64,000 bases of DNA from Bradyrhizobium tropiciagri (GTDB taxonomy: Bacteria > Pseudomonadota > Alphaproteobacteria > Rhizobiales > Xanthobacteraceae): assembly GCF_001189845.1 (NCBI RefSeq), contig NZ_LFLZ01000027.1, positions 48,631 through 112,630 of the forward strand, read 5' to 3'. The translations under genes and the position numbers were made by a program. Positions within the stretch are counted from its first letter, which is position 1. Each line of letters begins with the position of its first letter. The notes under the pieces are model-generated. The model was not told the DNA's origin and searched no databases. It was given only the letters and a program-made list of their open reading frames with translations. Below, one piece after another: positions 28,064-37,695 of this stretch.

Positions 28064-29044
28064 TCAATGCCGGCGCCCCAGTTCCATCTGCATCTCCGCC
28101 GGAGCCACGCCGAACTTTCTGCGGAACGAGCGGTGGAAATAGGACAGGTCGTTGAAGCCGACCGTGTAGGCGATGTCGCTGACCTTGCGGCCGGCGCCCT
28201 GTTCATGCAGCAGGAGCCGGCGCGCCAGCAGCAGACGCTGCTCGAGCACGAATTCCGAGAAGGTGGTCCCTTCCGACGCAAACAGCCGTTGCGCCTGCCG
28301 CGTGCTGAGCGCGTTTGCCTTTGCTACGGCCTCGATCGTGAGCTTGCCATTGTCGAGATTCTTCAGGACGTCGGCCTTCATCAGATCGAACCGCGCCTTC
28401 GCCACGCCATCGCGTGCCGCCAGTTCCTTCTGCTCGGCGTTGCTGCCGAGCACGAGACCGACGAGATCGGCCAGATGATGCGCAGCCGCCTGCTGGCCCG
28501 GCATGTCGAGATCGCCGGCGAGTTCGGTGCACAGCGCGGAATAGCGCTCGATCATCGCACTCATGGCAAGATCGCGCCCGAGCGGGCGCGCCAGCTGCGT
28601 CTCCGCTGATGGGGCGACCTGGAGCAGCAGGCGCCGCGGAAACCGCGTCGTTGTAAAACTGCCGGATGGGGTGAGATCCGCGGTGCCGACGATGTTCATC
28701 TCGGTGAGGCACATCTGGCCGCGCGCGATCTCGATCGACTTGCTTGCTTGTGTGACATGCACCGTGCCGCGGGTAACGAAGATCAGCACGAGATCGTCGC
28801 AGCCATCGTCCAGAAGCGCGCGGGTGCGGGCAAAGCGGGCCGAGCCGCCGCGCGGCGTCGCGATGGCAACCGTATGCAGCAGCGTGAACTCGTTGTGGCA
28901 ATCGATGCGGCTATCGTCGGTCGGTCCGACGTCGAGTCGGCAGAAGCCGCGGCAAATGCCCTCGCGCCACGCCTCATAGGCCGGCCCTTTCGCCAGCCCG
29001 TGATGGAAGATCGAGAACCGGTTGGGCACCTGTGCCTCGGACAT
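28064..29044 (-). CDS. AraC family transcriptional regulator
   Basis: The 326-residue regulator has an AraC-binding-like sensor domain ('LVLIFVTRGTVHVTQASKSIEIARGQMCL') and a C-terminal double helix-turn-helix. The first HTH is 'LTIEAVAKANALSTRQAQRLFASEGTTFSEFVLEQRLLLARRLL'; the second is 'KVSDIAYTVGFNDLSYFHRSFRRKFGVAP'. The ATG at 29042-29044 (MSEAQVPN) fits the domain boundary. It is divergent from the sigma factor gene with 174 bases between them. Its effector and targets are unknown. Confidence 0.88.
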   Translation of the reverse strand: MSEAQVPNRFSIFHHGLAKGPAYEAWREGICRGFCRLDVGPTDDSRIDCHNEFTLLHTVAIATPRGGSARFARTRALLDDGCDDLVLIFVTRGTVHVTQASKSIEIARGQMCLTEMNIVGTADLTPSGSFTTTRFPRRLLLQVAPSAETQLARPLGRDLAMSAMIERYSALCTELAGDLDMPGQQAAAHHLADLVGLVLGSNAEQKELAARDGVAKARFDLMKADVLKNLDNGKLTIEAVAKANALSTRQAQRLFASEGTTFSEFVLEQRLLLARRLLLHEQGAGRKVSDIAYTVGFNDLSYFHRSFRRKFGVAPAEMQMELGRRH

Positions 29045-29218
29045 GATCCGTGCTCCGAACGCACGATCGATCACGACGCAGACGCGATCGATCGCTTGCT
29101 GCCCGGCGTTGGCATGTCGTTCCTGTCCCTACGCTTGGCGCGACGGTCCACGACCCCGGCGGGGAGCCTGATACCACTCCGCCGATTGACGGTAAAGCTA
29201 TTCACGAGATGCAACCCT

Positions 29219-29770
29219 ATGATGCGAAGCGCGGAAGCCGGGAATAAAACGGCGCAGCAGTTTCGTGACGCCGCCCTGCCCTGGCTCGATGATGCCTATG
29301 CGTTCGCCCAGGTCCTGATGCGGACCGAGGCGGATGCCGAACAGGCCGTGCAGGAGTGCTACCAGCGCGCACTGCGCCTGTTCGACGGCCTTCGCGGTCC
29401 GGCCGTCAGGCCGTGGCTGCTCGCGATCCTCAAAACCGTCTGCCAGGAAAAGCTTGGCGAAGCGCGCGGCCGCTCGACGAACGATGTCGGCAACAAGGAA
29501 AAGTCCGGCCCGCGTGCCATGCCGACAATCTCGCAACTCGTCGATGACCTGCCCGCGCCGCTCGGCGAGGTCATCGCCCTGCGCGAAGTGATCGATCTCT
29601 CCTACAAGGAGATCGCCGAGGTCACCGGCGTTCCCGTCACCACTGTGATGTCGCGAATCGCGCAGGCCCGCGGCCTGCTGCTCGCGGCGCGGCGAGCGGC
29701 ACAGGCGTCCCAGGTTCCACCCACGGGCGGCACGTCAAAACCGACGGTCCACCGCGCGAACGCCTGTTGA
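29219..29770 (+). CDS. ECF-type RNA polymerase sigma factor
   Basis: The 183-residue protein has region 2 ('FRDAALPWLDDAYAFAQVLMRTEADAEQAVQECYQRALRLFDGL') and region 4 ('LPAPLGEVIALREVIDLSYKEIAEVTGVPVTTVMSRIAQARGLLL'), so it recruits RNA polymerase to alternative promoters. Two adjacent ATGs (29219 and 29222) are possible starts; GAG lies upstream. No anti-sigma gene adjoins it; the neighbours are a divergent AraC gene and a convergent sugar-binding-protein gene eight bases away. Confidence 0.85.
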   Translation: MMRSAEAGNKTAQQFRDAALPWLDDAYAFAQVLMRTEADAEQAVQECYQRALRLFDGLRGPAVRPWLLAILKTVCQEKLGEARGRSTNDVGNKEKSGPRAMPTISQLVDDLPAPLGEVIALREVIDLSYKEIAEVTGVPVTTVMSRIAQARGLLLAARRAAQASQVPPTGGTSKPTVHRANAC

Positions 29771-29778
29771 ACCGCCGA

Positions 29779-30723
29779 TTATTGCGAACGGTTCGAGGTC
29801 CAGCCCTTGTACTCGGCGATGTTGTCGCGCGTCACGAGCTTTGACGGCAACAGCTCGACGGTCGAGGCAGGCTTCTGGCCGTTGAGCAGGCCGACGCCGA
29901 TCTGCACGGCGCGGCGCGCCATGAAGAACGGATCCTGCGAGGACGAAGCCTGGATTTGCGGAGAACCTGGATCCTTGAGCGCGGCCTCGATGTCGGGTGC
30001 ACCATCGACCGCGGTGATGACGATGCCGCTGCGGTTCTGCTGGCGCGCGGCGAGATCGGTGCCGATCGCCTGCGGATCGTTGATGGCGAAGATGGCGTCG
30101 ATCTTGGCGAAGCGGGTCAGGTAGCCCTGCGCCACGGTGAGGCCGCCTTCGCGCGAACCCTTGCCGTCCTGGTCGCTGGACAGCACCTTGATGCCGGGGC
30201 TCTTGCCGAGCACGTTCTTGCAGCCGACCACGCGGTCGATCACTGCGGAAACCTGCGGCCCGTTCTCGATGATCACGTCGCCCTTGCCGCCCAATTTGTC
30301 GACGATGTACTGGCAGGAGATCTCACCGGCCTGGACGTTGTTGGTGGTGACGGTGGCATCGGCGCCTTCGGCCGCGGTATCGACGGCGACGACGATGATG
30401 CCGGCGGCCTGCGCCTTCTTGATCGCGGGGCCAACGGCCTTGGGATCGCCCGGATTGAGCAGGATCAGATCGACGCCGGCGGCGATGAAATTGTCGATCT
30501 GCGTCACTTGCTTGCCGAGGTCGTATTCGAAGCCGACCGTCGTGATCTTGACGTTGGGGTTGGATTTCTTCGCCTCGAACTCTGCGCCCTTCGACAGGGC
30601 GACGAAGAACGGGTTGCCCAGCGAACCCAGCGAGATGCCGATCGACTTCAGCTCCTTGGCGAAGCACGGGGCTGAGCCGAGGGCGAGCACGATGGCGGCG
30701 CCGGCAAATGAGATCGTCTTCAT
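29779..30723 (-). CDS. Sugar ABC transporter substrate-binding protein (RbsB family)
   Basis: The 314-residue periplasmic protein has a signal peptide (MKTISFAGAAIVLALGSAPCFAKE) and the two-lobed pattern of the ribose/galactose binding family: 'KSIGISLGSLGNPFFVALSKGAEFEAKK', 'NFIAAGVDLILLNPGDPKAVGPAIKKAQAAGIIVVAVDT' and 'AIFAINDPQAIGTDLAA'. GGGAGG lies ahead of the ATG. It is the last gene of a xylB - ATPase - permease - binding protein set. The nearby xylulokinase suggests a pentose or pentitol ligand (inference). Confidence 0.88.
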   Translation of the reverse strand: MKTISFAGAAIVLALGSAPCFAKELKSIGISLGSLGNPFFVALSKGAEFEAKKSNPNVKITTVGFEYDLGKQVTQIDNFIAAGVDLILLNPGDPKAVGPAIKKAQAAGIIVVAVDTAAEGADATVTTNNVQAGEISCQYIVDKLGGKGDVIIENGPQVSAVIDRVVGCKNVLGKSPGIKVLSSDQDGKGSREGGLTVAQGYLTRFAKIDAIFAINDPQAIGTDLAARQQNRSGIVITAVDGAPDIEAALKDPGSPQIQASSSQDPFFMARRAVQIGVGLLNGQKPASTVELLPSKLVTRDNIAEYKGWTSNRSQ

Positions 30724-30796
30724 TGGCTTCCTCCCTGGTCTGTTTGAAGCTCCGGCGCGGCGACCAGCGACCGCACCAGATTTGTTGACTTGTTTG

Positions 30797-30864
30797 GGCA
30801 TGATCCCTTCGGAAAACCGCTGCACACTTTGCGCTAACGCGGCCGTCCCGGTCCGGATCATGCC
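30797..30864. repeat. Palindromic repeat, family C (copy 2)
   Basis: GGCATGATCCCTTCGGAAAACC...GGTCCGGATCATGCC has a diverged centre compared with 15880-15930. It lies between the permease and binding-protein genes and may form a hairpin that uncouples their expression. Confidence 0.75.
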
Positions 30865-31902
30865 TTAAGTGCGCGCCGAGCCCTGTAGCCGGTAGCGGTC
30901 GAGCGTCACCGCGCCGATGATCACAAGGCCCTTGATCACGTACTGCCAGACGTCGGACACGCCGGTGAGGATCAGGCCGTTCGACAGCACCGCGATGATC
31001 AGCGCGCCGACCAGCGTGCCCCAGATCGAGCCGATGCCGCCGACAAACGAAGTGCCGCCGAGGATCACGGCGGTGATCGCATCGAGCTCGTAGGACTGGC
31101 CGAGTTGCAGGCCGTTGGCGGCATAGAGCCGTGCCGCCTGCATGGCGCCGCCGAGACCCGCGAGCAGGCCCGACACGCCGTAGACGAACAACAGCACGGC
31201 CCAGACCTTGATGCCGGCGAGCCGCGCTGCGCTCTCATTGCCGCCGACCGCGTAAATATGCACGCCGAGCACGGTGCGCCGCAGCACCAGCCAGGAGACC
31301 ACGATCACGAGCAGCGCGATCACCCAGAGCCAGGGTATCGACAGCACGCCCGGAATGAGCGTCAGCGACCCATTGCCGATGAAGGCATAGGGAATCTCCG
31401 AATTGAACACCGTGGTGTCGGCACCCAGAAGGCGCGCCACGCCGCGCACGGCGGTGAGCGAGCCCAGCGTGACGATGAAGGGCGGCAGTCGCAGCAGCGC
31501 GACGAAGCCGCCATTGAGGATGCCGAAGACAGCACCCGTGAGCACCGCGGCTGGCAACCACAACGCGCCGAGATCGGGAAATTTTGAGATGATCAGCCCC
31601 GCCATGGCCGAGGCCGCCAGGATCGAGCCGACCGAGAGATCGATGCCGCCGGTGAGGATGACGAAGGTCATGCCGGCCGCGAGCACGGTGTTGACGGCGG
31701 CCTGCTGCACCACGATGCCGAGATTCTGCGCGGTGAAGAAACGGCCGTCCGACAGCAGATGAAAGCCGATGCACAGCAGCACCAGCACCGGCAGCATGCC
31801 GGCCGAGCGGATCAAGAGCCGCGTGCGCTGGCGCCTCGTCTCCTGTGCGGCGACGAGGCCGGGCGCGGCGGCGGCCTTGGCGGAAGCACCGTCATCAGGC
31901 AT
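30865..31902 (-). CDS. Sugar ABC transporter permease (RbsC family)
   Basis: The 345-residue integral membrane protein has eight to ten spans. It carries the family signatures 'GMTFVILTGGIDLSVGSILAASAM' and 'VYGVSGLLAGLGGAMQAARL...YELDAITAVILGGTSFVGGIGSIWGT'. It forms the translocation channel for the adjacent ATPase and binding protein. The ATG at 31900-31902 overlaps the end of the ATPase gene by eight bases, indicating translational coupling. Confidence 0.9.
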   Translation of the reverse strand: MPDDGASAKAAAAPGLVAAQETRRQRTRLLIRSAGMLPVLVLLCIGFHLLSDGRFFTAQNLGIVVQQAAVNTVLAAGMTFVILTGGIDLSVGSILAASAMAGLIISKFPDLGALWLPAAVLTGAVFGILNGGFVALLRLPPFIVTLGSLTAVRGVARLLGADTTVFNSEIPYAFIGNGSLTLIPGVLSIPWLWVIALLVIVVSWLVLRRTVLGVHIYAVGGNESAARLAGIKVWAVLLFVYGVSGLLAGLGGAMQAARLYAANGLQLGQSYELDAITAVILGGTSFVGGIGSIWGTLVGALIIAVLSNGLILTGVSDVWQYVIKGLVIIGAVTLDRYRLQGSART

Positions 31903-33430
31903 CGAGCTGCTCCATTCCGGTTGCAAGCGCCATGATCTGCTCCTGGTCTAGCGGCGCCGGCGCCGTTCGCTTGATCTCGCCGGCAATCGATCCGGCGCGC
32001 ATCACTATGACGCGGTCGCAGATGCCGATGATCTCGGGCAGGTCGGACGAGATCACCAGCACCGCCGTGCCCGCCTTCGCGAGATTGTCGATGATCGAAT
32101 AGATCTCGGACTTGGCGCCGACATCGACGCCGCGCGTCGGCTCGTCGAGGATCAGGACCTTGGGCGTGGTCGCAAGCAGACGCGACAGCAGCACCTTCTG
32201 CTGGTTGCCGCCGGAAAGACTACCGGCCGCGACGCGAATGTCGGCGGCGCGGATCCCCAGTGCCGCGAATGCCTTCCGTGCCCTGTCGCGCGCTTTGTCG
32301 CGGTCGACGATGCCGCCGAGCCGCGCATCGCGGCCCAGCACCGCGAGATTGATGTTGTCGAGGCAGGACATGTCGAGGAACAGGCCGAGCGCTTTCCGGT
32401 CCTCGGTGAGGTAAGCAATGCCCGCATCGAGCGCTTCGCCCGGCGTGCTTATGTCGACGGTGCGTCCTTCGATCTCGACATGGCCGGCGGTCATTGCCGC
32501 GGCGCCGATGATCAGATGCGCCAGCTCGGTGCGGCCGGCGCCGACCAGCCCGGCGAGGCCGACGACCTCGCCGGCATGAACGGTCAGGGAGCAACCCTTG
32601 ACGCGCCGTCCGTCGGCGATGTCGACGGCCGCGAGGCTGGGCGCACCACGCAGCGCGTTGGCGTCGTTTCGAGGATCGTGCTCCTTCTTGTAGAAGGAAG
32701 AGACGTCGCGTCCCACCATCAGGCGGACGATGGTGTCGGCGCGGATCTCGGGCTTGTCGAGCGAGCCGACCAGCGTGCCGTCACGCAACACCGTGACGCG
32801 GTCGCCGAGCGCGTAGACCTCGTCCATGCGATGCGAGATGTAGATGATGGCAAGGCCCTCGGCGCGGAGCCAGCGGATCAGGCCGAACAGCCGCTCGCTC
32901 TCGCCCGCCGACAGCGCGGTGGTCGGCTCGTCCATGATCAGGATCTTCGAGCGGGCGTGCAGCGCACGGGCGATCTCGACCAACTGGCGCTGGCCCATCG
33001 ACAAGTCCGCGACCAGCGTCGACGGTGCGAAATCGGCGCCGAGCCGTTCGAGGATCGGGCCGACGCCGGCCTCCATCGCCTCGCGCGCCAGCATCCCGAA
33101 GCGCGAGACTTCGCGGCCGAGATAGATGTTCTGCGCGACGCTGAGATTGGGGGCGAGCGACAGCTCCTGATAGATGATCGAGATGCCCGCCGCGCGGCCG
33201 GCGTGCGGGCCGTTGAAATGCACGGGCTTGCCCTCGATGCGGATTTCGCCGCCTTGATCCGGCCGGTAGGCACCGGACAAGATCTTCATCAGCGTCGATT
33301 TGCCGGCGCCATTCTCGCCCATCAGCGCGTGGATTTCGCCGGGATAGACCGTGAGGTCGACGCCGCGCAATGCCTTGATGCTGAAGAAGGACTTGGAGAC
33401 CCGGCGCATCTCGAGGATCGGGTCGATCAT
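31895..33430 (-). CDS. Sugar ABC transporter ATP-binding protein (RbsA family, double domain)
   Basis: The 511-residue protein contains two nucleotide-binding domains. The first has Walker A GENGAGKST (~38-46), signature 'LSMGQRQLVEIARAL' and Walker B 'ILIMDEPTTAL'. The second has a degenerate P-loop ('GLVGAGRTEL'), signature 'LSGGNQQKVLLSRLL' and 'VLILDEPTRGVDVG', as usual for sugar importers of the CUT2 class. The ATG at 33428-33430 follows GGGAGG. It powers import through the downstream permease. Confidence 0.92.
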   Translation of the reverse strand: MIDPILEMRRVSKSFFSIKALRGVDLTVYPGEIHALMGENGAGKSTLMKILSGAYRPDQGGEIRIEGKPVHFNGPHAGRAAGISIIYQELSLAPNLSVAQNIYLGREVSRFGMLAREAMEAGVGPILERLGADFAPSTLVADLSMGQRQLVEIARALHARSKILIMDEPTTALSAGESERLFGLIRWLRAEGLAIIYISHRMDEVYALGDRVTVLRDGTLVGSLDKPEIRADTIVRLMVGRDVSSFYKKEHDPRNDANALRGAPSLAAVDIADGRRVKGCSLTVHAGEVVGLAGLVGAGRTELAHLIIGAAAMTAGHVEIEGRTVDISTPGEALDAGIAYLTEDRKALGLFLDMSCLDNINLAVLGRDARLGGIVDRDKARDRARKAFAALGIRAADIRVAAGSLSGGNQQKVLLSRLLATTPKVLILDEPTRGVDVGAKSEIYSIIDNLAKAGTAVLVISSDLPEIIGICDRVIVMRAGSIAGEIKRTAPAPLDQEQIMALATGMEQLDA

Positions 33431-33610
33431 CTTGCCTCCCCACCGCGCGGACGGCGTTGCGTCGCACCGCATCTTGTTTTGGTTTCTCGTGCGAGCGGGT
33501 GGCATTAAACAAAAGGTTGTATCGTAGAGCAATACCTTCGAACGATCACAAGTCGGGAACCGGACGCGTGTTGCGGACCTCGCCGCCGTTTGCGGACGCG
33601 CTGGCTCTCG

Positions 33611-35055
33611 TCAGTGCTTTGGCCGGTACAGGCTGCGCCATTTCGGCAGCCGCTCGGCGTAAGCTCCGCGAGCCCGCGTTCGGGTTCGAACGTCTCGACC
33701 CGCTGCGGCGCCGTGCAGACAGCCTCGACCGGCTCGCTGCTGACCGCGAGGCGCCCGAGCCGCGCAGCGCCGAACGCGGCCCCGGTTTCGCCACCGGCAA
33801 AGCGATGCACCGGAATGTCGAGGACATTGGCCAGCACTGAAAGCCAGAACCGGGAACGCGAGCCGCCGCCGATGGCATCCACTGCAGTGATCGCCATTCC
33901 GCTATCGGCGAGTACGCCGCGGCAATCCGCCAGCGCGAACGCGACGCCTTCGAGCACAGCCTGCACGATCGCGTCGCGATCGGTGCCGTGGCTGAGGCCA
34001 TCGAGCATGCCGCGCACATCGGGATCGTCGTGCGGCGTCCGCTCGCCCGACAGATAGGGCAGAAAGCTGACAGGCGACGGCGCTTTCGGACGCTCTCCGA
34101 GCGGCGCCAGCAAATCGGCCTCGGGAATCCGCAGCAGCCGCGCGATCCAGGCGAGGCAAGACGCTGCCGAGAGGATCGCGCCGGCCTGGATCCACATCCC
34201 CGGAACGGCATGACAGAAGGTGTGCACGGCGCGCGCTGGGTTGCCGGCGATCGCAGGGGTCGGCACCAGCAGCGCACCTGAAGTTCCGAGCGAGACGAAG
34301 GCAGCATCGCTCCCGATCGCGCCGATGCCGACCGCGCCCGCCGGATTGTCGCCGGCGCCGCCTGCGATCATCGGCGGCTTGCGCATGCCCCAGCGCTGCG
34401 CCAGTTCACGCGAGAGCCGCGCGGACGGTGCGCAGCCCTCGACGAGCCGCGGCATCTGGCGACGCGACAGGCCGGTCGCGTCGAGCGCGGCGTCGGACCA
34501 ATCCCGTCGCGCCGCATCAAGCCACAGCGTGCCCGAGGCGTCCGAGATATCCTCGATCGCTTCGCCTGTCAGCACCAGGCGCAGATAGGCTTTCGGCAGC
34601 AAGACAAGCCTGGTGGCCGCGAAAATCTCAGGCTCGTGCCTGGCGACCCACAGCAGCTTGGGCGCCGTGAAGCCCGGCATCGCCTTGTTGCCCGTCGTCG
34701 CCCGCAACGCCGGCCAGCGTTGCTCCAGTTCGCCGCATTCCACAGACGAGCGCCCGTCGTTCCAGAGAATGCAAGGCCGCAACGGTTTCCAATCCGCATC
34801 AAGCAGCGTCGCGCCGTGCATCTGGCCGGACAGGCCGATGCCCTCGACAGCAGCCAATTCGGCCGGATGATCCGCCTTCAGCGCGTCCAGCGTCGCGAAG
34901 GTGGCGTCGATCCATTGCACCGGATCCTGCTCGCTATGGCCCGGACGTGGCGAGGCCACCGTCAGCGGCTGGCTGCGGCTCGCCACCACGCGCTGCGCGT
35001 CGTCGACGAGAACGGTCTTGATCGCGGAGGTGCCGATATCGATCCCGAGATACAT
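33611..35055 (-). CDS. xylB: Xylulokinase (FGGY family), frameshifted near the C-terminus
   Basis: The kinase phosphorylates D-xylulose with ATP. It begins MYLGIDIGTSAIKTVLVDD (phosphate-binding loop) and has 'GIGLSGQMHGATLLD', 'FVSLGTSGALL' and the 'VDAIGGGSRSRFWLSVLANVLDIPV' ATPase block. Near 33663 the frame slips: the observed frame runs on as an aberrant tail to 33505, whereas the adjacent frame reads 'YAERLPKWRSLYRPKH' and a TGA at 33611-33613, the normal family ending. One missing base explains it. About 481 residues would result, typical for XylB. GAGG precedes the ATG. The sugar transporter genes follow after 180 bases. Confidence 0.88.
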
Positions 35056-35109
35056 GGTGCCTCGCGTCCAGAAGGGAGCCCGACAAATGTGCTCACTTCA
35101 CATCGCCGA

Positions 35110-36210
35110 TCAAGGCCGCGCAAACGCCTGCTGCACCGCGCTGGGGTCGGTGATGCCGTTGGCGATCAGCAGTTCAAGCAGGACGCGCGCCTTCTGCGGA
35201 TTGAGGTCGAACGCGACCGCAAAGCCGAGCTTGTCGTCCTCGACCTCGACGTTGCGGTTGACATAACCCGAACCGACCCGGCTCGAGCGCACCACCACGA
35301 CACCCTGCTTCGCCGCCGACGCCAGCGCATCGATGGCATCCTTCGACGAGTTGCCGTCGCCGACGCCGGCCAGCACGATGCCCTTGGCGCCGCGCTTGAC
35401 CGCATCCTCGACGTCAGCGGCATCCATGTTGGCGTGCGAATAGATGATGTCGACCCGCGGCAGTGGCGGCGCATCCGGCAGCTTCAGTTTCGCCGTCTTG
35501 ATCGTGACGGCCGGTTGCAGGAAGCGCAGCGAGCCGGTGTCGACATAGCCGACCGGCCCGGCATCGGGCGAGCGGAACGTCTGGACGCTGGTGGTATTGG
35601 TCTTCTGCACCCAACGCGCGCCATGGATGGTGTCGTTGAGCACAACCAGCACGCCGCGGCCGCGCGATTCCGGCGCCGAGGCGACCCGCATCGCCTCGTA
35701 GAGATTGGCCGGGCCGTCGGCGCCGATCGCGGTCGACGGTCGCATCGATCCGACCAGCACGATTGGCATATCGGTATCCAGCACGTTTTGCAGGAAGAAC
35801 GCGGTCTCCTCCATCGTGTCGGTGCCGTGGGTGATGACGACGCCGTCGACCTCCTTGTTGTCGATGGCCGCGCGGATGCGCTTGACGAGGTCGAACCAGA
35901 CCTTGTCGTTCATGTCCTGCGAGCCGATCGACGAGATCTGCTCGGCCGAGATCTCGGCGAGCTTGTCGATGCCTGGAATGGCCGCGATCAGATTTGCGGC
36001 GTTGACCTTGCCTGAATCATAGGCATTGCCGGCGCGTGCATTGGCTTGCCCTGCGATCGTGCCGCCGGTGCCGAGCACCAGCACCTTGGCTAGTGCGGTT
36101 CCGGAGGCCTGTTGTGCTGATACCGGCGAGGCAAGCCCGATCATGAGGGCTGCGGCGAGCCCGAGGATCACAAATGCGGAACGGGTCGATCGAAGCGGGT
36201 GCAGCGTCAT
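35110..36210 (-). CDS. ansB: Type II L-asparaginase
   Basis: The enzyme hydrolyses asparagine to aspartate and ammonia in the periplasm. The 366-residue product has a signal peptide ('AFVILGLAAALMIGLASPVSAQQ', cleavage ~32-34), the first catalytic Thr in 'VLGTGGTIAGQA', and the second Thr/Asp in 'GVVITHGTDTMEETAFFL'; the Lys of 'AVKRGAKGIVLAG' completes the pentad. The ATG at 36208-36210 follows GGGGGAAC; a TTG six codons upstream is possible. It lies 54 bases ahead of xylB on the same strand, perhaps in one transcript although the pathways differ. Confidence 0.9.
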   Translation of the reverse strand: MTLHPLRSTRSAFVILGLAAALMIGLASPVSAQQASGTALAKVLVLGTGGTIAGQANARAGNAYDSGKVNAANLIAAIPGIDKLAEISAEQISSIGSQDMNDKVWFDLVKRIRAAIDNKEVDGVVITHGTDTMEETAFFLQNVLDTDMPIVLVGSMRPSTAIGADGPANLYEAMRVASAPESRGRGVLVVLNDTIHGARWVQKTNTTSVQTFRSPDAGPVGYVDTGSLRFLQPAVTIKTAKLKLPDAPPLPRVDIIYSHANMDAADVEDAVKRGAKGIVLAGVGDGNSSKDAIDALASAAKQGVVVVRSSRVGSGYVNRNVEVEDDKLGFAVAFDLNPQKARVLLELLIANGITDPSAVQQAFARP

Positions 36211-36404
36211 TTGTTCCCCCAGTGACAAACCATCTACTCACAACTGGTGGTTTTGTCGCGCAAGAAATGGACAAACTTGCGGCGGAAACGCCGCTGGCAA
36301 GGTCTCCCCTGCCGGTCTCGCGTCGGTCGCGTCATCCGACCCGCCGCCCTGTCCTTCGGCGCGCGCCCAAATTCTTGACATCGCCGGAATGACGGCGCAC
36401 ATTT

Positions 36405-36421
36405 TTCGAATATTATTCGAA
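36405..36421. promoter_or_regulatory. 17-nt perfect palindrome before the acyl-CoA dehydrogenase gene
   Basis: TTCGAATATTATTCGAA consists of two eight-base arms around a single T. It ends 13 bases before the ATG at 36435. A TTGACA-like box lies at 36375-36380. The AT-rich palindrome is a plausible operator, possibly for the TetR-type regulator encoded just downstream (37696-38310). Confidence 0.55.
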
Positions 36422-36434
36422 TTTTGGTGCACCC

Positions 36435-37607
36435 ATGCACTTCGAGCTTCCCGACGATCTCCGCGTTCTGCAAGGCAGGATGCGCGAATTCGTGCGCAGC
36501 GAGCTTCAGCCCCACGATGCCGCGATCGAGGCGACCGGCATCGTGCCGGACAGCGCGATGGCCGGCCTGCGCCGGATGGGATTGTTCGGCACCAACACGC
36601 CGACACAGTTCGGCGGGCTCGGCCTCTCGATGCTCGGCAGCTGCATCGCGATCGAGGAGCTCGCGAAAGCGCACACCGCCTTCTACTATCTGAGCGGGGT
36701 GAACGTGCATATCGGATCGAAGGCGATCGAGTTCTTCGCGCAATCAGCGGTGCGCGACCGATGGCTGCCGGAGCTCGCCAGCGGGCGTGTGATCGCCGCC
36801 TTCGCACTGACCGAGCCGGACGCAGGATCGGATGCCGCCCGCATCCAGACCCGGGCTCGGCGGGATGGCGATCATTACGTGCTCGACGGCCGCAAGACCT
36901 ACATCACCAACGCGCCGGTCGCCGGCGTCTTCACGGTGTTCGCCACGCTCGATCCGTCCAAGGGCGCGAAGGGCATTGCGGCCTTTGCCGTCGATGCGAC
37001 AACGCCGGGCCTCTCCATCGGCCGCGTGGTCGAGATGGCCGCCGGGCGCGGTTCTGAACATGCCGAGGTGATGTTCGAGGGCTGCCGCATTCCGCGCGAG
37101 AACCTGCTCGGCGAGGAAGGCGACGGATTCGCGATCGCGATGCGGTGCCTGGATGCCGGACGCACGCATTGGGGCGCCTATTGCGTCGGTGCGGCGAGCC
37201 AGCTGCTGGACTACGCGCTGGATCACGTCTCGGAGCGCGAGACGTTCGGGCGCAGGCTGCGCGACCATCAAGGCATCGAATGGCAGATCGCCGACATGGC
37301 GAGCGCGCTGCATGCCGCGCGCCTGGTCGCCTATGAGGCGGCCTGGCGCTACGACCAGGGCGACGCCGCCGCGCGCACCGCGGCGGCCGCACTCTCCAAA
37401 TATACTGGCGCCGACATGGTGCAGCGCGTGGCCGACATGACCATGCAGCTGTTCGGTGGCGCCGGTTATTCCAGGGACCTGCCGATCGAGCGCATCTGGC
37501 GGGAAACCCGGGTGGTCCGCATTCTCGATGGCACATCGGAGATCATGCGACAGATCATCGCCCGCAACGCGTTCCGCAGCCATGAACGGCGGAACACGCC
37601 GATCTGA
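36435..37607 (+). CDS. Acyl-CoA dehydrogenase
   Basis: This is a FAD enzyme that oxidises an acyl-CoA to the enoyl-CoA. The 390-residue protein has the N-terminal helical domain, 'AAFALTEPDAGSDAARIQTRARRDGDHYVLDGRKTYITNA' (flavin and substrate loop), 'RETFGRRLRDHQGIEWQIADM' and 'QLFGGAGYSRDLPIERIWRETRVVRILDGTSEI'. The last block has Asp where many members carry the catalytic Glu of EGTS, so the base may be elsewhere, as in isovaleryl-CoA dehydrogenase. The chain-length preference is unknown. A TetR gene follows 88 bases downstream in the same direction. Confidence 0.88.
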   Translation: MHFELPDDLRVLQGRMREFVRSELQPHDAAIEATGIVPDSAMAGLRRMGLFGTNTPTQFGGLGLSMLGSCIAIEELAKAHTAFYYLSGVNVHIGSKAIEFFAQSAVRDRWLPELASGRVIAAFALTEPDAGSDAARIQTRARRDGDHYVLDGRKTYITNAPVAGVFTVFATLDPSKGAKGIAAFAVDATTPGLSIGRVVEMAAGRGSEHAEVMFEGCRIPRENLLGEEGDGFAIAMRCLDAGRTHWGAYCVGAASQLLDYALDHVSERETFGRRLRDHQGIEWQIADMASALHAARLVAYEAAWRYDQGDAAARTAAAALSKYTGADMVQRVADMTMQLFGGAGYSRDLPIERIWRETRVVRILDGTSEIMRQIIARNAFRSHERRNTPI

Positions 37608-37695
37608 CCGGCAATCTTACGCTGTATCCCGTCGCAATAGCGCTTGTGTTCCGATCCTGCTGCCTTACTGTTTTTGCGGACGCGAGGAGACGACC

